A DNA stretch of 64,000 nucleotides, taken from NCBI GenBank assembly GCA_021414085.1, contig JAIOPC010000007.1, forward strand, positions 218,099 through 282,098, given 5' to 3'. Shown piece by piece: positions 56,757 to 64,000 of the stretch; within the stretch, counting starts at the first letter, position 1; each line of letters begins with the position of its first letter. The position numbers and the translations under genes were made by a program. The stretch comes from Actinomycetes bacterium (lineage in GTDB: Bacteria; Actinomycetota; Acidimicrobiia; Acidimicrobiales; Ilumatobacteraceae). The notes under the pieces were generated by a model. That model was not told the DNA's origin. It was given only the letters and a program-made list of their open reading frames with translations, and did not search any database.

Positions 56757-57245
56757 TTAGTCGCGGAAGTTCTCGAACTGCAGTGGGATTCCCAGATCGG
56801 CACCTTTGAGGAGCGCAATCACTGCCTGCAGATCGTCGCGCTTCTTCCCGTTGACCCGGATCGTGTCGCCCTGCGTCTGGCTGGAGATGCCTTTCGGGCC
56901 CTTCTCTTTGATCAAACGGTTGATCTCGCGTGCCTTGTCGGCGCCAATTCCGACCTTGATGGTGACCACCTGTCGAACCGTGTTTTGTGTCGCTTCTTCG
57001 ATCTTGCCGTACTCGACACCCTTTAGGGAGACGCCGCGCTTGACGAGCTTCTCTTCAACCACTAGCCGCAGCGCAGCAAGTCGGTCTTCGCTGACGGTGC
57101 GCAGTGTGAGGACGAGGTCTTTGTGCTCGATAGACGAGTCGGTGTTCTTGAAGTCGAAGCGTGTGCCGATCTCGCGCTGGGCTTGGTCGACCGCGTTCTT
57201 CAACTCTTGGCGATCAACTTCGGAAACGACGTCAAAACTGGACAT
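56757..57245 (-). CDS. yajQ: YajQ family nucleotide-binding protein (UPF0234)
   Basis: 162 aa, canonical length. Two ferredoxin-like halves; hallmarks MSSFDVVSEVDRQE at the N-terminus, IGTRFDFKNT, VSLKGVEYGKIEEA and GDTIRVNGKKRDDLQ. YajQ homologues bind nucleotides (c-di-GMP in some bacteria) and their role varies. ATG 57245 has TAACAT 6 nt upstream and no ribosome-binding site. Divergent from tRNA-Tyr. Confidence 0.95.
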   Translation of the reverse strand: MSSFDVVSEVDRQELKNAVDQAQREIGTRFDFKNTDSSIEHKDLVLTLRTVSEDRLAALRLVVEEKLVKRGVSLKGVEYGKIEEATQNTVRQVVTIKVGIGADKAREINRLIKEKGPKGISSQTQGDTIRVNGKKRDDLQAVIALLKGADLGIPLQFENFRD

Positions 57246-57251
57246 GACGAC

Positions 57252-57257
57252 ATGTTA
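57252..57257 (-). promoter_or_regulatory. Predicted -10 box of yajQ (leaderless)
   Basis: TAACAT on the minus strand, 6 nt before ATG 57245. Confidence 0.5.
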
Positions 57258-57287
57258 GTTATCGCGATAACCTCAAACACCGCTGAT

Positions 57288-57370
57288 GGGTCGGTGCCCG
57301 AGTGGCCAAAGGGAGTTGACTGTAAATCAACCGGCGTCGTCCTACGTAGGTTCGAATCCTGCCCGGCCCA
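57288..57370 (+). tRNA. tRNA-Tyr (GTA)
   Basis: 83-nt class II tRNA. Acceptor GGGTCGG pairs with CCGGCCC (one T:G), anticodon stem GTTGA/TCAAC around loop CTGTAAA with anticodon GTA, long variable arm CGGCGTCGTCCTACG region, and T loop TTCGAAT. Discriminator A; CCA is not encoded. Confidence 0.95.
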
Positions 57371-57395
57371 CACAGTCGTTGAATAAACGCGGCGA

Positions 57396-57433
57396 GATCG
57401 CCAGGTCCACTGGGCCTGGCGATCCCTCGTTTT
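57396..57433 (+). terminator. Rho-independent terminator after tRNA-Tyr
   Basis: GATCGCCAGG (57396-57405) pairs exactly with CCTGGCGATC (57415-57424); CCTCGTTTT follows. It lies between tRNA-Tyr and the ABC-F gene. Confidence 0.82.
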
Positions 57434-57450
57434 ACTGAAACTCGCTTCCC

Positions 57451-59223
57451 ATGATCCTCATCGATGCCGCCGGCCTCGCCGCTTCCCGCCCAAATCGTCC
57501 GCTGTTCGCGGATCTGTCACTGACCCTCAGCGACGGCGATCGCGTGGGCGTCGTTGGTATCAACGGCTGTGGCAAGAGCACGCTGCTGCGCATGCTGGCG
57601 CGCGAGTCCACCCCAGAAGCAGGTGAGGTTCGGTGGGGTCGTGGAGTGCGCGTTGGGTTCCTTGCACAGCAGCCACTGCTGCCCGCGGGCAAGGTGCGCG
57701 ACGCCGTCGGTGGCGGCTGGGAAGGCGAGGCCATGCTCGATCGGCTTGGTATGGCCGCACTTGCCGACGCGGCGACGACTGAACTATCCGGTGGTCAAGC
57801 GAAGCGTGTCGCCCTAGCGAGGCTGTTGGTGGGCGAGCACGAAGTGCTGATTCTCGACGAGCCGACGAACCACCTCGATCTTGATGCGATCCGTTTCCTC
57901 GAAGATTGGCTGGCGGCGTTCCGTGGGGGAATGTTGTTGGTCACGCACGATCGGCATGTCCTCGACCGCGTCACGACGCGGGTGCTCGAGATCGATCGCG
58001 GCAAGGCCTTTGTTCATGTTCCAGCCGGGCGCAATTCTGGTTCGGGTTATGCCGCCTACCTCGCTGGTCGTGCCGAGCGCGAGGAACGGGCAGAGGTCGA
58101 CGAGCAAGTGCGCCGCAACTTGGCAGCCCGCGAGCTTGCATGGTTGCGCCGCGGTGCGCCTGCGCGCACTGCCAAGCCAAAGGCGCGCATCGCCACCGCG
58201 ACGGCCCTGGTCAACACGCGGGCGCAAGCTGCGGCGCGCAGCGGCGACCTCGCGCTGTCGATGGGCACGCAACGGCTCGGTTCCAAAGGAGTCGAGGTGC
58301 GGGCGGTCGCCTTCAGTTGGCCAGACGGATCGCGGGTGCTCGACGGGGTGTCGGTCGCTTTCGAGCCGGGCGATCGCATTGGCATCGTCGGGCCGAACGG
58401 TGTCGGGAAGTCGACATTGCTCGATCTTGTCGCTGGTCGCCTTGTGCCAACTGCCGGCGACGTCGAGCGGGGGGCGACCGTCCAGATCGGGTACTACGAC
58501 CAACTCGGTCGCGGCCTCGACCTGACCAAACGCGTGCGTGAGGCCGTCGCTGGCGACAAAGGCGAACCGTCGTTGGCCGACGTCACGCTGATGCGGCGCT
58601 TCTGGTTCGATGGCGATGCGCAGTTCGCTCCCATCGGCACGCTGAGCGGTGGCGAGCGCCGGCGCTTGCAATTGCTGTTGACGCTGATCGAGCAGCCGAA
58701 CGTGCTGCTGCTCGACGAGCCGACCAACGATCTCGACCTCGACACGTTGCGCGCTCTGGAGGACTTCCTCGACGACTGGCCGGGCATTGTGATCGCGGTC
58801 AGTCACGACCGCTCGTTCCTCGATCGCGTCACCGAGGAGTTACTCGCGCTCGATGGCAGTGGCGGTGCCGAATGGGTTCGCGGGGGAGTAGGTGCGTGGC
58901 TCGCCGCCCATCAACAGACAGCAGCTGTGCAAGCCGTCAGGAGCATGCCGCCCGTTGCGAAGTTGGGCGCGACGAAAGCCAAGGCAGCGCCTGCGATGAC
59001 TCCGTCGACGGTTCGACGCAAGCTCGGCGAAGCAGAACGCGCGTTGGCAACGGCATCAAAGCGGCGCGATGGTCTCGCCGCAGAGTTGGGAGATGCCCTC
59101 GACCATCGCGAGCTGGCCGCACTCGGCGAGCGCGTTGCCGCGGCACAAGCGGCAGTCGACGTTGCTGAGGAGGCCTGGTTGGCGGTAGCCGCTGAGGCGG
59201 AGCGTCTCGGGCTGGGGCTTTAA
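57451..59223 (+). CDS. ABC-F family ATPase, Uup-like
   Basis: 590 aa. Two fused ABC domains without membrane helices: Walker A GINGCGKST and GPNGVGKST, signatures LSGGQAKR and LSGGERRR, Walker B LILDEPTNHLDL and LLLDEPTNDLDL. The inter-domain linker is short, and a C-terminal coiled coil (about 535-585) matches the Uup layout. ABC-F proteins act on ribosomes or nucleic acids, not in transport. Its TAA stop shares the palindrome TTAA (59220-59223) with the convergent gene's stop. Confidence 0.92.
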   Translation: MILIDAAGLAASRPNRPLFADLSLTLSDGDRVGVVGINGCGKSTLLRMLARESTPEAGEVRWGRGVRVGFLAQQPLLPAGKVRDAVGGGWEGEAMLDRLGMAALADAATTELSGGQAKRVALARLLVGEHEVLILDEPTNHLDLDAIRFLEDWLAAFRGGMLLVTHDRHVLDRVTTRVLEIDRGKAFVHVPAGRNSGSGYAAYLAGRAEREERAEVDEQVRRNLAARELAWLRRGAPARTAKPKARIATATALVNTRAQAAARSGDLALSMGTQRLGSKGVEVRAVAFSWPDGSRVLDGVSVAFEPGDRIGIVGPNGVGKSTLLDLVAGRLVPTAGDVERGATVQIGYYDQLGRGLDLTKRVREAVAGDKGEPSLADVTLMRRFWFDGDAQFAPIGTLSGGERRRLQLLLTLIEQPNVLLLDEPTNDLDLDTLRALEDFLDDWPGIVIAVSHDRSFLDRVTEELLALDGSGGAEWVRGGVGAWLAAHQQTAAVQAVRSMPPVAKLGATKAKAAPAMTPSTVRRKLGEAERALATASKRRDGLAAELGDALDHRELAALGERVAAAQAAVDVAEEAWLAVAAEAERLGLGL

Positions 59224-61358
59224 CCCGCGCGCGTATCAATGACGCGCTGCGGTGCGACTGGTGTTAGTCGCAGCGTGGCGATGTCGTCGAAGCCGCCTTG
59301 CAGATCGACGATCAGGTGCACCGCCGCCGAGGTATAGAGGCAGAAGCTGCCGTCCGGATCCAACTCGACGGCTGCGAGGTTCGCCACGGCGAAGTCGGGG
59401 ATGAAGTTGAGATTTGAGAAAGCTTGCGGCCCGCTGGTGAGGCGCGAGCACTTGGTGGCCGTTACGTATCCGAATGACGCGCCGCTCACCGCGGTGAGGT
59501 TGACCAAAGCCGCCTCGGTGCCGACCAACCCAGTAAACACTCGCGTGAGTGAGCCACCGGTGGCACGTATGCCGGAGCGCGTGTCCATAATCCGTGTCGG
59601 TGCAACCAACGAAAGCCCAAGTGGCGCACCCTCGTCGAACTGGCCCTGAAAGTCCACAATCAGGTGAACGGGCGTGGAGTTGTAGACACAGAACGCGCCA
59701 TCGTCATCCAGTTCCACTATCGACGTGTTGGCGAACGCGTCGATCATCCCGTAGTTCCCGTTTGAGAACGCAGGTGGCCCTGCTTGCAGACGCGAACACT
59801 TGTCAGCGCTCACGTAGCCATCACCGACACCGTCCAGAGCGGTCAGGTTGACAAGGGCCGCGTGAGTGCCGGGCATGTTCGTAGCGACGCGCGTAATCGT
59901 TCCCGCCGCCAGCAGCGGTCCGGCGCGCGTGTCGGCCAAACGCAGCGGCAAGATCGGTTCGAACCCCAACACGGCTGAAGCGCTCGGGCCAGGTGAGGGA
60001 GCGACGTTGCCGAAGACATCGACCAGGAGGTCCGCGCGACTGCTGTTGTAGACACAGAAGGCGCCGTCGGGCGCTAACGGCACCACCGACAGATTGGCTC
60101 TCGCGAAGTTGGCGACATAGTTGTTGTTGGAAAAGGTTGGCGCACCGGCAGACAATCGATCGCAACGATCGGCGGTCAGGTAACCAACGCGTTCTCCGTT
60201 AACGCTCGTCACATTCACCAGCGCCGCCGCGCTACCGGCAAATGGCGTCGTCACCCGCGTCACCGAGCCCGCGTCAACATGCGCCCTGGGCGCAGGCGAC
60301 GAGTCGTCGGAGAACGAACCGGCATTCAGCGCAGGTAGCTGGTCTGAATGCGCATCGAGCCAGCTGACGGCCTCGGAATACGTGGAACAACGCACGTCGG
60401 GGAGGGGACACACCTCGGCCAGCAACCGCGCCTGTGCCGCATACCAGGCGCCATCCATCAATACCGTTGTGTGGCCCGCCAATTCGAGTGGTGCTCGGTT
60501 GCCGGCATACACGTGGTCGAACGCGGCACGTAACGTGCGATAGATCTGTTCGACCCGCTTTGGTCCGCCAGTGTCGCCGTAGCGCGTCATGAAGTTGTAG
60601 TCGGCGGCTAACAACTGGTTGCCGCCGTCGTACGGCTTGATCAGCGGCACCCCAAAGAGCCACACTCCGTTGACTTGCTCGGGCCATTGGTCGAGTCGAC
60701 GAATGTACGTGGCGTAGCGCAACCCCGCGTCGGCGAAGGCTGGCAAGTACTGATCGAGCTTGCCTTGCAAGCACGGGGTGCGACCGCCGCGCAGCGCCGT
60801 GCGCATGACTCCCCCGGTGTCCAGACCCATGTTGCGATCGACGTTGGCGGCGAGCGATGACCACTGAGCGAGCTCGGCGGCGAACTGGGCTTTCGTCCAC
60901 TTGGCAATACCACTGGAGCCACAAAAGTGTCCGACGAGGTGAGTCCCGACTTCGTGTCCCTCCATCTGCGCATCCTGCAGCGACAGCACCAGTTGGCGGA
61001 CAGAGTCTTGCGAGCTGCGACCCTCGTACGAGCCTTGGAAGCCGATCGACGACGCACCCGGTGCGTGGCGCGGTGGACGGTAGATGGTCTTGTGCGCTTC
61101 ATCGAGAAGGAAGACGCCTGAGAGAAAGAAGGTCAGCTTGGCGCCGGTACGGTCGGCCATGCTCCGCAACTGATTGACCACGGGGTAGTTGCCGACGTTG
61201 TCGTAGCTGAGCAGCAGGAACTGAGGCGGTCGAGGCACAGGCCCAGGCACAGGTACCGGCGCCGCAGCGACCAGCTGGGGTGTTCCCCCAACCACGATCG
61301 ACAAGAGAGCTGCGGCCAGCCACCATGCAGTCGGTCGCGTTGAACGCGTATGGGCCAT
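59220..61358 (-). CDS. Secreted NodB-like protein with three C-terminal beta repeats
   Basis: 712 aa. Signal peptide (about 1-33), a polysaccharide-deacetylase-like N-terminal domain (about 45-340), then three repeats of ~115 residues. Each repeat contains AALVN(L/V)T, a C-x2-L-x2-G strand, SN-x-N, DGxFC(V/L)Y, (L/I)(I/V)VD and a terminal R(L/I/V)xDTRxG. The HxxxH pair of NodB enzymes is present (GTHLVGH), but the first motif reads SYDN instead of TFDD, so a metal-binding Asp is replaced and activity is doubtful. TAAACT 9 nt upstream supports ATG 61358. Probably cell-surface or extracellular. Confidence 0.78.
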   Translation of the reverse strand: MAHTRSTRPTAWWLAAALLSIVVGGTPQLVAAAPVPVPGPVPRPPQFLLLSYDNVGNYPVVNQLRSMADRTGAKLTFFLSGVFLLDEAHKTIYRPPRHAPGASSIGFQGSYEGRSSQDSVRQLVLSLQDAQMEGHEVGTHLVGHFCGSSGIAKWTKAQFAAELAQWSSLAANVDRNMGLDTGGVMRTALRGGRTPCLQGKLDQYLPAFADAGLRYATYIRRLDQWPEQVNGVWLFGVPLIKPYDGGNQLLAADYNFMTRYGDTGGPKRVEQIYRTLRAAFDHVYAGNRAPLELAGHTTVLMDGAWYAAQARLLAEVCPLPDVRCSTYSEAVSWLDAHSDQLPALNAGSFSDDSSPAPRAHVDAGSVTRVTTPFAGSAAALVNVTSVNGERVGYLTADRCDRLSAGAPTFSNNNYVANFARANLSVVPLAPDGAFCVYNSSRADLLVDVFGNVAPSPGPSASAVLGFEPILPLRLADTRAGPLLAAGTITRVATNMPGTHAALVNLTALDGVGDGYVSADKCSRLQAGPPAFSNGNYGMIDAFANTSIVELDDDGAFCVYNSTPVHLIVDFQGQFDEGAPLGLSLVAPTRIMDTRSGIRATGGSLTRVFTGLVGTEAALVNLTAVSGASFGYVTATKCSRLTSGPQAFSNLNFIPDFAVANLAAVELDPDGSFCLYTSAAVHLIVDLQGGFDDIATLRLTPVAPQRVIDTRAG

Positions 61359-61367
61359 CGCTGTGCG

Positions 61368-61373
61368 AGTTTA
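61368..61373 (-). promoter_or_regulatory. Predicted -10 box of the secreted NodB-like gene
   Basis: TAAACT on the minus strand, 9 nt before ATG 61358. Confidence 0.4.
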
Positions 61374-61413
61374 AAGAAGCCGTTGCATCATGGCGACATC
61401 GTGGGCTGGACCT

Positions 61414-62007
61414 CTAGCTCAGGATCTCGACGACCGAGTCGATGATGTATCGATTCCACCAGCGTGGGTGGTTCATCAGAGCGTGGCCCTCGCCGGGCAC
61501 GACCACATGTCTCGCGCATGCTCCGGCCGACAGTGCACGCTGCACGAAATCGAACGATGCCTGCGGATACGTCGTGCGATCGGAGTCGCCGTGTGCGATG
61601 AGAAGCCAACGTCCCGCGACGTCCCCCATTGGTTCGCCCAACGGAAGCCATGGGGCCAGACCGACGACGCCCGCCACAGTGGGGTGGTCGATCAACCTGA
61701 TGGCCGTCCGACCACCCATCGAGTGGCCGACCAGCACAACGTTCGCGCCGGAACCAACTGCGAGTTCCTCGACGAGTGCACGCAAATCGGCAATCGCCGA
61801 GGCGCCGTCGTGATTCCATCCCTGCTGGCTGAATCGAAGTCGACGAACTGCTATGCCCCGTCGCCGAAGCTTGCCCCGAATCGCGAGTCGGAACAGTTCG
61901 ATGCGCACCAAAGGGAGGTCGAAACGCCTGACCGGACGGGTGCCGACCTCGCGCCCGCCATGAATAAGGATGACCGTCGCGGCGGCGGCCCGACGCACCG
62001 ACTTCAC
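61414..62007 (-). CDS. Alpha/beta hydrolase (dienelactone-hydrolase/KANL3-like)
   Basis: 197 aa. Nucleophile elbow GHSMGG, acid in IAHGDSD and His in GEGHALM give a complete Ser-Asp-His triad; ILIHGG is the oxyanion strand. No signal peptide. Closest in pattern to the small KANL3/Tex30-type hydrolases; substrate unknown. GTG 62007 overlaps the GNAT gene stop (GTGA), forming a two-gene operon with it. Confidence 0.85.
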   Translation of the reverse strand: MKSVRRAAAATVILIHGGREVGTRPVRRFDLPLVRIELFRLAIRGKLRRRGIAVRRLRFSQQGWNHDGASAIADLRALVEELAVGSGANVVLVGHSMGGRTAIRLIDHPTVAGVVGLAPWLPLGEPMGDVAGRWLLIAHGDSDRTTYPQASFDFVQRALSAGACARHVVVPGEGHALMNHPRWWNRYIIDSVVEILS

Positions 62008-62516
62008 AACAACCGTTGCATCAGGGCGACATCGTGCCAGCGGCCGAACTTGCGGCCGACCTCACGCTCGATGCCCACCGGCTCGTACCCACACGCCCGA
62101 TGAAGTGCCACGCTGGCTTCACTGGCGGCGTTGATGCGGGCGAAAACCGTGTGAAAACCCGACCTGGAGGCCGTGGCCAACAACTCGGTAAGCAGCAGTC
62201 GGCCGATCCCCTCGCCGTGGCGCCCGCGGCGTACATAGACCGAGTTCTCGACGCTGGTTCGGTAGGCGGCCCGCTCCTTGTACGGCGACAAGGCGCCGAA
62301 CCCGACGATGGTTGGGGTGTCTGGCGGGGCGTCCGTAGCGACCGCCACAATGGTGGCGAACGCTCCCGATCGCTCGGCGAGCCACTGCTGCTGGTCGGCC
62401 AGGGTGCGCGGCACCAGGTCGAAGGTGGCGGTGGTGTTCTGTACCTCGTAGTTGTAGATCTCCCGGATCTGTTCGGCGTCGGCGGCGGTAGCAAGTCGCA
62501 GCGAGATCAGGCCCAT
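62004..62516 (-). CDS. GNAT N-acetyltransferase (phosphinothricin-type)
   Basis: 170 aa. GNAT fold: IREIYNYEVQNTTATFD at the N-terminus and the acetyl-CoA loop RRGRHGEGIGRLL. The VENSVYVRRGRHG and SVALHRACGYEPVG blocks match phosphinothricin/methionine-sulfone N-acetyltransferases (Pat/YncA type). Substrate in this organism is unknown. ATG 62516 has TACCCT 6 nt upstream and no ribosome-binding site; the frame is open to 62543. Confidence 0.88.
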   Translation of the reverse strand: MGLISLRLATAADAEQIREIYNYEVQNTTATFDLVPRTLADQQQWLAERSGAFATIVAVATDAPPDTPTIVGFGALSPYKERAAYRTSVENSVYVRRGRHGEGIGRLLLTELLATASRSGFHTVFARINAASEASVALHRACGYEPVGIEREVGRKFGRWHDVALMQRLL

Positions 62517-62522
62517 TCGGGG

Positions 62523-62528
62523 AGGGTA
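62523..62528 (-). promoter_or_regulatory. Predicted -10 box of the GNAT gene (leaderless)
   Basis: TACCCT on the minus strand, 6 nt before ATG 62516. Confidence 0.45.
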
Positions 62529-62614
62529 GCGGGCAGGCACCACCGCTATGCTGGCAAGTCGGTTTCGTGGTATTCCCGCGTGCCTGTCGTTTCTATATGG
62601 CCTTTTTTGACATG

Positions 62615-62687
62615 GCCCTCTTAGCTCAGTCGGTAGAGCAACGCCATGGTAAGGCGTAGGTCGTCGGTTCGACTCCGACAGAGGGCT
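62615..62687 (+). tRNA. tRNA-Thr (GGT)
   Basis: 73 nt. Acceptor GCCCTCT/AGAGGGC, anticodon stem ACGCC/GGCGT around loop ATGGTAA with anticodon GGT, D arm TAGCTCAGTCGGTAGAGCA and T loop TTCGACT. Discriminator T; CCA is not encoded. An AT-rich TATATGG about 15 nt upstream may be its -10. Confidence 0.93.
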
Positions 62688-62696
62688 CGACCTTAG

Positions 62697-62770
62697 GGCG
62701 GCGTAGCTCAGTTGGTCAGAGCATCCGGCTCATAATCGGAAGGTCATCGGTTCGATCCCGATCGCCGCTA
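62697..62770 (+). tRNA. tRNA-Met (CAT)
   Basis: 74 nt. Acceptor GGCGGCG pairs with CGCCGCT (G:T at the first pair), loop CTCATAA with anticodon CAT, T loop TTCGATC. The anticodon stem TCCGG/TCGGA lacks the three G:C pairs of the initiator, so this is an elongator Met tRNA; Ile2 with lysidine is a less likely alternative. It lies 9 nt after tRNA-Thr and 45 nt before tuf. Confidence 0.9.
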
Positions 62771-62815
62771 CAACGAAAACCTGAACGACACAGTTCTACT
62801 GAGGAGGAAAGACAG

Positions 62816-64000
62816 ATGAGCAAGGCCAAGTTTGAGCGTACGAAGCCCCACGTCAATATCGGAACTATGGGTCATATTGACCATGGTAAGACGACGTTGA
62901 CTGCCGCTATCTCTAAGACACTTGCGGGTAAGGGGTTGGCGACGTATACGCCGTTCGATCAGATCGACAAGGCGCCCGAAGAAAAAGCTCGTGGTATCAC
63001 GATCTCGATCGCACACATCGAGTACGAGACCGCGAAGCGTCACTATGCGCATGTGGATATGCCGGGTCACGCGGACTACATCAAGAACATGATCACTGGC
63101 GCCGCGCAGGTCGACGGTGCGATTTTGGTGGTGGCGGCGACGGATGGTCCGATGCCTCAGACGCGTGAGCATGTGTTGTTGGCTCGCCAGGTTGGCGTGC
63201 CCTACATCGTGGTCGCGCTGAACAAGTCCGACATGGTGGAAGACGAAGAGCTCCTCGAGTTGGTCGAGCTCGAAGTCCGTGAACTGTTGTCGGAGTACGA
63301 GTTCCCTGGCGATACCGCTCCGGTGGTTCGTGTCAGCGCCCTCAAGGCGTTGGAGGGTGACGAGAAGTGGCAGGACAAGATCATGGAGTTGATGGACGCG
63401 GTGGATAACAGCGTGCCCGAGCCGGTCCGTGAACTTGATAAGCCGTTCTTGATGCCGATCGAAGATGTGTTCACGATCACCGGTCGTGGCACCGTGGTCA
63501 CCGGCAAGGTGGAGCAGGGCAAGGTCCACACTGGCGACGAAATCGAAATCGTTGGTCTGCGTGACACGCAGAAGACGGTGTGCACGGGTGTGGAGATGTT
63601 CCGCAAGTTGCTTGATGAGGGCCAGGCGGGCGACAACATCGGTGCGCTGCTTCGCGGTACGAAGAAGGAAGATGTGGAGCGTGGCCAGGTGTTGTGCAAG
63701 CCAGGCAGCATTACGCCGCACACCAACTTCGAAGGCCAGGTGTACGTCCTCACGAGTGGTGAGGGTGGGCGGCATAAGCCGTTCTTCAATAACTATCGGC
63801 CGCAGTTCTTTTTCCGTACGACCGACGTGACGGGCACCATCCAGTTGCCGGCTGGTACCGAGATGGTGATGCCGGGCGACAACGTGGCGATCTCCGTCGA
63901 GTTGGGTAAGGCGATCGCGATGGACGAAGGTCTACGTTTCGCTATCCGCGAGGGTGGCCGCACCGTCGGCGCCGGCCGCGTCACAAAGATCACGAAGTAA
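62816..64000 (+). CDS. tuf: Elongation factor Tu
   Basis: 394 aa, complete; its stop codon is the last codon of the window. GTP-binding motifs [18 protein letters not shown] and NKSDMV; switch [16 protein letters not shown]. coli Cys81 (DCPGHADY) is Met here, and the NKCD cysteine is Ser. A strong GAGGAGGAAAG ribosome-binding site precedes ATG 62816. It directly follows tRNA-Thr and tRNA-Met, the classic tRNA-tuf linkage, and the three may be cotranscribed. Confidence 0.99.
   Translation: MSKAKFERTKPHVNIGTMGHIDHGKTTLTAAISKTLAGKGLATYTPFDQIDKAPEEKARGITISIAHIEYETAKRHYAHVDMPGHADYIKNMITGAAQVDGAILVVAATDGPMPQTREHVLLARQVGVPYIVVALNKSDMVEDEELLELVELEVRELLSEYEFPGDTAPVVRVSALKALEGDEKWQDKIMELMDAVDNSVPEPVRELDKPFLMPIEDVFTITGRGTVVTGKVEQGKVHTGDEIEIVGLRDTQKTVCTGVEMFRKLLDEGQAGDNIGALLRGTKKEDVERGQVLCKPGSITPHTNFEGQVYVLTSGEGGRHKPFFNNYRPQFFFRTTDVTGTIQLPAGTEMVMPGDNVAISVELGKAIAMDEGLRFAIREGGRTVGAGRVTKITK

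Overview
The window is a GC-rich bacterial chromosome segment that reads as an actinobacterium, probably of the Acidimicrobiia / Ilumatobacter-like type. This rests on gene content only: ClpC, an F420/PPOX-type flavin protein, a menaquinone-type isoprenoid chain synthase and reductase, b6-like split cytochrome b genes, and many leaderless-looking starts (TANNNT 6-9 nt before ATG/GTG). No rRNA is present, so the taxonomic call is an inference.

Layout. 1-1740: an IS110-family insertion sequence with a structured left non-coding region, lying against the 3' end of a lipoprotein gene. 1755-5104 (minus): LppM-like lipoprotein and clpC. 5193-9019: polyprenyl diphosphate synthase, a Uma2-type protein, and on the minus strand a geranylgeranyl-reductase-family flavoprotein and a membrane-anchored cytochrome c. 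9210-29314: a 20-kb same-strand gene train with overlapping or near-abutting genes. It encodes a quinol:cytochrome c reductase (small membrane protein, 2x[4Fe-4S] ferredoxin, b6-type cytochrome, subunit-IV-like protein, Rieske protein, diheme cytochrome c, second membrane protein) followed by all 14 subunits of complex I (nuoA-N). 29361-39152: accessory region with an AbiEi/DUF559-like gene between two ~50-bp palindromic repeats, two class I glutamine-amidotransferase-like genes, an amino acid/choline-type permease, a PPOX protein, a choline/ethanolamine-kinase-like gene divergent from a sphingosine-1-phosphate-lyase-like gene, and a three-gene lipoprotein operon with two YHYH-domain proteins. 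39305-50625: a second complex I operon (nuoABCD-HIJKLMN) without nuoE, nuoF and nuoG, ending in a MidA/NDUFAF7-family methyltransferase. 50674-64000: Kup potassium transporter, acetyl-CoA synthetase, a large Pro/Glu-rich single-pass protein, YajQ, tRNA-Tyr, a Uup-like ABC-F ATPase, a secreted NodB-like protein with three C-terminal repeats, an alpha/beta hydrolase, a GNAT acetyltransferase, tRNA-Thr, tRNA-Met and tuf, which ends at the last base.

How it fits together: the first half is largely a menaquinone-linked respiratory chain: quinone side-chain synthesis and reduction, NADH entry through the 14-subunit complex I, and quinol oxidation by the b6-like bc complex. The second complex I lacks the NADH module and probably uses another donor (ferredoxin or F420H2 are candidates). 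Its NuoD carries the HRG arginine that NDUFAF7 methylates in mitochondria, and a MidA/NDUFAF7-like methyltransferase closes the same operon; the NuoD of the 14-subunit complex has Thr at that position.

Most notable items: the MidA-NuoD2 pairing; the AbiEi/DUF559 gene bracketed by palindromic repeats; the b6-type cytochrome with a CLGG cysteine next to a ferredoxin gene; a shared N-terminal tag on two bc-associated proteins; the putative bridge-RNA region of the IS110 element; and the S1P-lyase/kinase pair.
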